45,645 nucleotides of DNA from JAPKZH01 sp964537875 (GTDB lineage: Bacteria; Acidobacteriota; Aminicenantia; Aminicenantales; UBA4085), in NCBI GenBank assembly GCA_964537875.1, contig CAZIDN010000029.1:1-45645 (forward strand), read 5' to 3'. The position numbers and the translations under genes were made by a program. Of the stretch, positions 42,566 to 45,645 are shown in pieces (within the stretch, counting starts at the first letter, position 1; each line of letters starts with the position of its first letter). A model generated the notes under the pieces. The model had not been told where the DNA came from and did no database searches. It worked only from the letters and a program-made list of their open reading frames with translations.

Positions 42566-42649
42566 GTCATTGCGAGACAGCGGAGCTGTCGTAGCAATCT
42601 CCCGGGGAATCCCGTGAGATTGCTTCGTCGCTTCGCTCCTCGTGATGGC
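42566..42649. repeat. Palindromic repeat (GTCATTGCGAG type), family C
   Basis: The element begins GTCATTGCGAG and ends near CTCCTCGTGATGGC. The inner stem is CAATCTC (42595-42601) with GAGATTG (42616-42622), and CGGG-GAAT-CCCG closes the loop. The outer arms carry related AGCG/CGCT words. Similar elements are widespread in bacterial genomes as intergenic palindromes. It fills most of the recA-sod gap. Confidence 0.65.
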
Positions 42650-42676
42650 AAAGCGGAAAAATATATTATTTAAAGG

Positions 42677-43372
42677 ATGATGAGAATGCTAAGACGGCGG
42701 GAATTTATGAGACTGGCGGGCATCGGAGGGGCGGCGCTCGTTTCGGGCGCGGCCGTTCCTTCGCTCGCCTCAATCATTCAGGAGGGAAAGACAATGGCGT
42801 ACACGGCCAAAGATTATGCAACGCTTATAGGGATTCCAGGGTTCAGCGAGACCCTGCTCAAGAACCATTTCACCTTGTACCAGGGCTACGTGACAAACAC
42901 GAACACGGTGCTGGATGCCCTGGCCCAGGTGCTCAAGGACGGCAAAACGGCGGCGCCGGAATATGCCGAGCTCAAACGGCGGCTGGGTTGGGAGTTCAAC
43001 GGCATGCGGCTCCATGAATACTATTTTGAAAACCTGAGAGGGAAGGCCGGCCTCGATGCGGGCGGAAAGTTGGCCAAATCCATCGTCGAAAGCTTCGGTA
43101 GCTACGAACTCTGGGAAAAGGATTTTAAGGCCACAGGCGCCATGAGGGGCATCGGCTGGGTGGTGCTCTACCAGGACCCGGCCAACGGCCGGCTGATCAA
43201 CTTCTGGATCAACGAGCACGATGTCTCTCATCCGGCCAGCGGCAGGCCCGTCCTGGTCCTGGATGTCTTTGAGCATGCCTACATGCTGGACTACGGGCTG
43301 AAACGGGCGGATTATATCGAGGCCTTCTTTAAGGTCATTGACTGGCAGGCCGCCGAAGCGCGTTTGAAGTAA
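42677..43372 (+). CDS. Iron/manganese superoxide dismutase with Tat-like leader and internal start
   Basis: The enzyme dismutates superoxide. Metal ligands are H64 (NHFTLYQGYV), H113 (MRLHEYYF), D196 and H200 (LDVFEHAY). From ATG 42677 there are 231 residues, with a twin-arginine leader RRREFMRLAGIGGAALVSG; ATG 42680 or 42686 would be better spaced from AAAGG. ATG 42794 (MAYTAKDY) gives a 192-residue protein of normal cytoplasmic SOD length. It has CAGGAGGG just upstream, the best ribosome site in the gene. Both an exported and a cytoplasmic form seem possible. Fe or Mn use cannot be told by eye. Confidence 0.9.
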   Translation: MMRMLRRREFMRLAGIGGAALVSGAAVPSLASIIQEGKTMAYTAKDYATLIGIPGFSETLLKNHFTLYQGYVTNTNTVLDALAQVLKDGKTAAPEYAELKRRLGWEFNGMRLHEYYFENLRGKAGLDAGGKLAKSIVESFGSYELWEKDFKATGAMRGIGWVVLYQDPANGRLINFWINEHDVSHPASGRPVLVLDVFEHAYMLDYGLKRADYIEAFFKVIDWQAAEARLK

Positions 43373-43431
43373 TTTATTGGCAGAGACAAACACGGAAGGA
43401 AGAACAGGGCGGCTGGAAAGGCCTTCTATGG

Positions 43432-43470
43432 ATTCACCCATTTCTCCCTTTAAAAGAGGGGGGAGGATTT
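43432..43470. repeat. Possible family B repeat, copy 3 (degenerate)
   Basis: CTCCCTTT and AAAGAGGGGG form a hairpin with wobble pairs, flanked by ATTCACCC and GGATTT. It resembles the copies at 35211 and 39067 in layout but has few shared letters. Its G-run supplies a ribosome-site-like GGGGGGAGG. Confidence 0.35.
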
Positions 43471-43486
43471 CAATGACTTATCATGA

Positions 43487-44563
43487 ATGCTGCTATCCAT
43501 GGCCAAGTCAATAAGCAAACGGTCGAAAAAATCGGGGCTCTCGCCGGGAAGCCTCATCCATGTCGGGGAACAGAAAGTCGAAAAAACTCGGATCACGGTG
43601 ATCGACTACGATGGCGATAGATTTCTCGAAAAGGAAGTCCAGTCGGCCGAGGAATGTTTTCCTTTTCGGGAAACTTCCACCGTGACGTGGATCAACGTCG
43701 ACGGCGTCCACGACGCCGAGGTGGTGGAAAAGCTCGGCGGCTATTTCGGGCTTCATCCTTTGATCCTCGAAGACATCATGAACACTTCTCAGCGGCCGAA
43801 AATGGAAGACCTGGGAGATGCCATCTATATCGTGTTGCGGATGATCGAATTCGGGAACGACGGCCCGGAGGTCAGCACCGAACAGATGAGCCTTGTCTTC
43901 GGCCGGAATTTCGTCCTCTCTTTTCAAGAGCGGCCGGGCGATACATTCGATCCGGTGCGAGAACGCATCCGCCGGGGGAAAGGCCGCATCCGGAAGATGG
44001 GCCCCGATTATCTGGCCTACGCCCTCATCGACGCCGTTGTCGACGATTATTTCCTCGTCCTCGAGAAACAGGGTGAGCAGATCGAGTGTCTTGAGGACGA
44101 AATCGTCGCCAATCCTAAGCAAGAAACACTGCATGGGCTCCATACCCTCAAGCGGGATATGATTTTCGTCCGCAAGTCCGCTTGGCCGCTCCGCGAGGTC
44201 ATCAGCCGGCTGGAGAGGGCGGAATCGCCGCTGATCCAGAAAGCGACCGGCATTTTCCTCCGCGACGTCTACGACCACACCATCCAGGTCATCGACAATA
44301 TCGAAACGTACCGCGAAATGCTGTCCGGCATGCTCGACATCTATCTTTCGAGTCTCAGCAACCGGATGAACGAAGTCATGAAGGTTTTGACCATCATCGC
44401 CACGATCTTCATCCCGCTGACGTTTCTGGCCGGGGTTTACGGCATGAATTTCAAGTTCATGCCGGAGCTGAATTGGCGCTGGGGCTATTTTCTCGTCTGG
44501 GGCGTCATGCTGGCCGTCGGCATCTTCATGCTTTTCTATTTCAAGCGGAAGAAATGGTTCTAA
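43487..44563 (+). CDS. corA: CorA family divalent cation transporter
   Basis: CorA carries Mg2+ (or Co2+/Ni2+) into the cell as a pentamer. It has 358 residues with a large cytoplasmic funnel domain (about 30-290), followed by two membrane helices. The signature GMN is at 320-322 (AGVYGMNF), and the end is Lys-rich (FKRKKWF). Neither ATG 43487 nor ATG 43499 has a ribosome site. A G-rich site lies before a 13-codon frame (43473-43514) that overlaps the start. The next gene begins after a good GAAGGAGG. Confidence 0.94.
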   Translation: MLLSMAKSISKRSKKSGLSPGSLIHVGEQKVEKTRITVIDYDGDRFLEKEVQSAEECFPFRETSTVTWINVDGVHDAEVVEKLGGYFGLHPLILEDIMNTSQRPKMEDLGDAIYIVLRMIEFGNDGPEVSTEQMSLVFGRNFVLSFQERPGDTFDPVRERIRRGKGRIRKMGPDYLAYALIDAVVDDYFLVLEKQGEQIECLEDEIVANPKQETLHGLHTLKRDMIFVRKSAWPLREVISRLERAESPLIQKATGIFLRDVYDHTIQVIDNIETYREMLSGMLDIYLSSLSNRMNEVMKVLTIIATIFIPLTFLAGVYGMNFKFMPELNWRWGYFLVWGVMLAVGIFMLFYFKRKKWF

Positions 44564-44594
44564 AGCCGGATTCCCCGACGAAGGAGGTTGATTC

Positions 44595-44843
44595 ATGAAA
44601 ACAAAAACCGTTTTGATTTTGGTCTTGATCGCCCTTTTTGTGATTCTCCTCATCCAGAATTCGGGACGGGCGGATCTGAGGTTTTATTTCTGGAACATTT
44701 CTGGGCCCCAGTTTATTCTTATCTTTCTTGTTTTTTGCTTTGGGTTTCTGGCCGGCTTCTTGACCGCGAAGACGGGAAGGGAAAAGGATAATGAAGTCCC
44801 TTCTCAGACTTCGACCTCGAACCCGCCGAAGCCGCAGCTGTGA
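44595..44843 (+). CDS. LapA-domain (DUF1049) small membrane protein
   Basis: This 82-residue protein has two membrane helices (about 5-22 and 39-58). The conserved family pattern is QNSGRADLRFYFWNISGP between the helices. LapA (YciS) of E. coli assists lipopolysaccharide assembly with LapB; this single-domain relative is found widely without LapB. GAAGGAGG precedes the ATG. Its TGA overlaps the GTG of the following gene, so the two are coupled. Confidence 0.82.
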   Translation: MKTKTVLILVLIALFVILLIQNSGRADLRFYFWNISGPQFILIFLVFCFGFLAGFLTAKTGREKDNEVPSQTSTSNPPKPQL

Positions 44844-45433
44844 AAAAAGCATTCAAGCACCTTAAGACATTTGTATTCCGGGGATTTTTGGCGATCATCC
44901 CGCTGGTCCTCTCCTATTTTGTCATCCGTTTTCTGTATCTTGCGGTGGACCAGAAAGTGGCCTCTATTATCGAGAAGTGGACGGGCCTTAAAATTCCGGG
45001 GCTGGGGATCATCCTCGTTCTCGTCATCCTCTATCTGCTGGGCCTTGTCGCGAGCAACTGGGCGGGGAAAAGGATGTTCAACCTGATTGAACGCGTCTCG
45101 AAGCGCATCCCTCTCATCAAGACCGTCTACCAGCTCGGAAAACAGTTGGGCGCGGCGTTTTCCCTGCCCGAGAAACAGGTGCTGCAGCGGGTCGTCATGG
45201 TCGAGCATTTTCGCCCCGGCGTCTGGTCGATCGCCTTTGTGACCGGCGTCGTAACGGATAAAAAGAGCGGAGAGAAGCTGTTGAGGCTGTTCATCCCCAC
45301 GGCCCCCAATCCGACGGCCGGCTTTATGATCCTGGTCAAGGAATCGCAGGTCCGGAGCCTGGATTGGAGCATCACCGACGCGATGAATGCTATCATTTCG
45401 GGGGGTATCATCGGTCCCAAAGAAATCGATTAA
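44840..45433 (+). CDS. DUF502 family membrane protein
   Basis: The 197-residue protein has two N-terminal membrane helices (about 13-35 and 52-72), the first led by the family motif RGFLAIIPLVLSYFV. A conserved soluble part follows: RIPLIKTVYQLGKQ, then RPGVWSIAFVTG, FIPTAPNPTAGFMILV and a C-terminal AISGG-like IISGGIIG. Function is unknown across the family. The start is GTG overlapping the upstream stop (GTGA). Confidence 0.88.
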   Translation: MKKAFKHLKTFVFRGFLAIIPLVLSYFVIRFLYLAVDQKVASIIEKWTGLKIPGLGIILVLVILYLLGLVASNWAGKRMFNLIERVSKRIPLIKTVYQLGKQLGAAFSLPEKQVLQRVVMVEHFRPGVWSIAFVTGVVTDKKSGEKLLRLFIPTAPNPTAGFMILVKESQVRSLDWSITDAMNAIISGGIIGPKEID

Positions 45434-45451
45434 TCCTTAGGGATCCAAGCG

Positions 45452-45484
45452 GGAATCGCCCCCGTAGTCACAGGGCGGGGTTCC
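45452..45484. repeat. Hairpin after the DUF502 gene
   Basis: GGAA (45452-45455) with CGCCC (45457-45461) pairs with GGGCG (45473-45477) and TTCC (45481-45484). It may act as a transcription end but has no T-run. Confidence 0.35.
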
Positions 45485-45521
45485 ATGCGCCGCCCGAGCC
45501 ACGATTCCAAGGCAGATCTCC

Positions 45522-45623
45522 ATGTCCAAAAGAGAATTCATCGGAAAATGCTCGTTGGGAGGAATGCAGGGAGCGAAGCGGAGTGGTGATCTAGCCCAAG
45601 TTCGACACTCAAAAATATTTTGA
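45522..45623 (+). pseudogene. Possible truncated Tat-signal gene
   Basis: A 33-codon frame starts MSKREFIGKCSLGG, which looks like the beginning of a twin-arginine-type leader (K-R-E-F-I-G), then runs into repeat-like GGAGCGAAGCGGAGTGG and stops at 45621. It could be the broken start of an exported protein. It may equally be chance, and the window ends 22 bases later. Confidence 0.25.
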
Positions 45624-45645
45624 TAGTTTTTTGACTGGGGTATTT

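Noticed and set aside
1..45645. tRNA, rRNA, CRISPR array, transposase or prophage genes
   Set aside because: I looked for T-loop motifs, regular direct repeats and typical transposase or integrase motifs in the translated frames and found none.

Overview
The window looks like an origin-proximal piece of the chromosome of a Gram-negative (diderm), quinone-respiring heterotroph. It opens with the order rpmH-rnpA-yidD-yidC-jag-mnmE-mnmG-parA-parB and carries one near-perfect parS site, which is the usual arrangement next to oriC. A complete Kdo pathway (kdsA, kdsB, kdsC, kdsD) implies lipopolysaccharide or a Kdo-containing capsule. The large Ser/Thr kinase-TPR protein, the tricorn-like protease and several other protein families resemble those of Acidobacteriota and Aminicenantes-type candidate phyla. 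That placement is inference; no rRNA or tRNA gene is present to test it.

Layout. (1) 130-15687, plus strand: one almost gapless gene train for the ribosome/RNase P/membrane insertase (rpmH, rnpA, yidD, yidC, jag), tRNA wobble modification (mnmE, mnmG), chromosome segregation (parA, parB, parS), a bactofilin, Kdo synthesis with CTP synthase (kdsB, pyrG, kdsA, kdsD, kdsC), and GDP-mannose supply (phosphomannomutase, mannose-1-P guanylyltransferase). rsmG, often found between mnmG and parA, is missing. (2) 15756-20390: a respiratory operon joining succinate dehydrogenase (one short 3-helix anchor, SdhA, SdhB) to a Rieske protein, a full-length b6f-like cytochrome b and a small CcmD-like membrane protein, without any cytochrome c. 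(3) 20606-28134: a secreted tricorn-type protease, a secreted endonuclease/exonuclease/phosphatase-fold protein, a saccharopine-dehydrogenase-like oxidoreductase and a secreted transglutaminase-like protein. (4) 28211-29763, minus strand: a YhhN membrane protein and a divergent thymidylate synthase. (5) 30026-36313: an ABM-domain protein, a decayed kinase-TPR tail, a large zinc-ribbon/kinase/TPR receptor, an acetyl-xylan-esterase-like hydrolase and an atypical URO-D family protein. (6) 36515-45433: radC, fhs, thiolase and 3-hydroxybutyryl-CoA dehydrogenase, recA, a superoxide dismutase with a Tat-like leader and an internal strong start, corA, a LapA-domain protein and a DUF502 protein.

Regulation and repeats. 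Several transcription units are preceded by sigma-70-like promoters of the form TTGACT/TTGACA-(17-18)-TAnnnT. Two of them overlap upstream ATGs and so argue for later start codons. Intergenic DNA in the second half holds at least three families of short palindromic repeats, each with two or more recognisable copies or traces in this window.

The strongest candidates for something new are the complex II plus Rieske/cytochrome b operon lacking a cytochrome c1, the dual-start superoxide dismutase, the dispersed palindromic repeats, and the kinase-TPR gene next to a relic of a paralogue. I saw no CRISPR array, transposase, prophage or tRNA.
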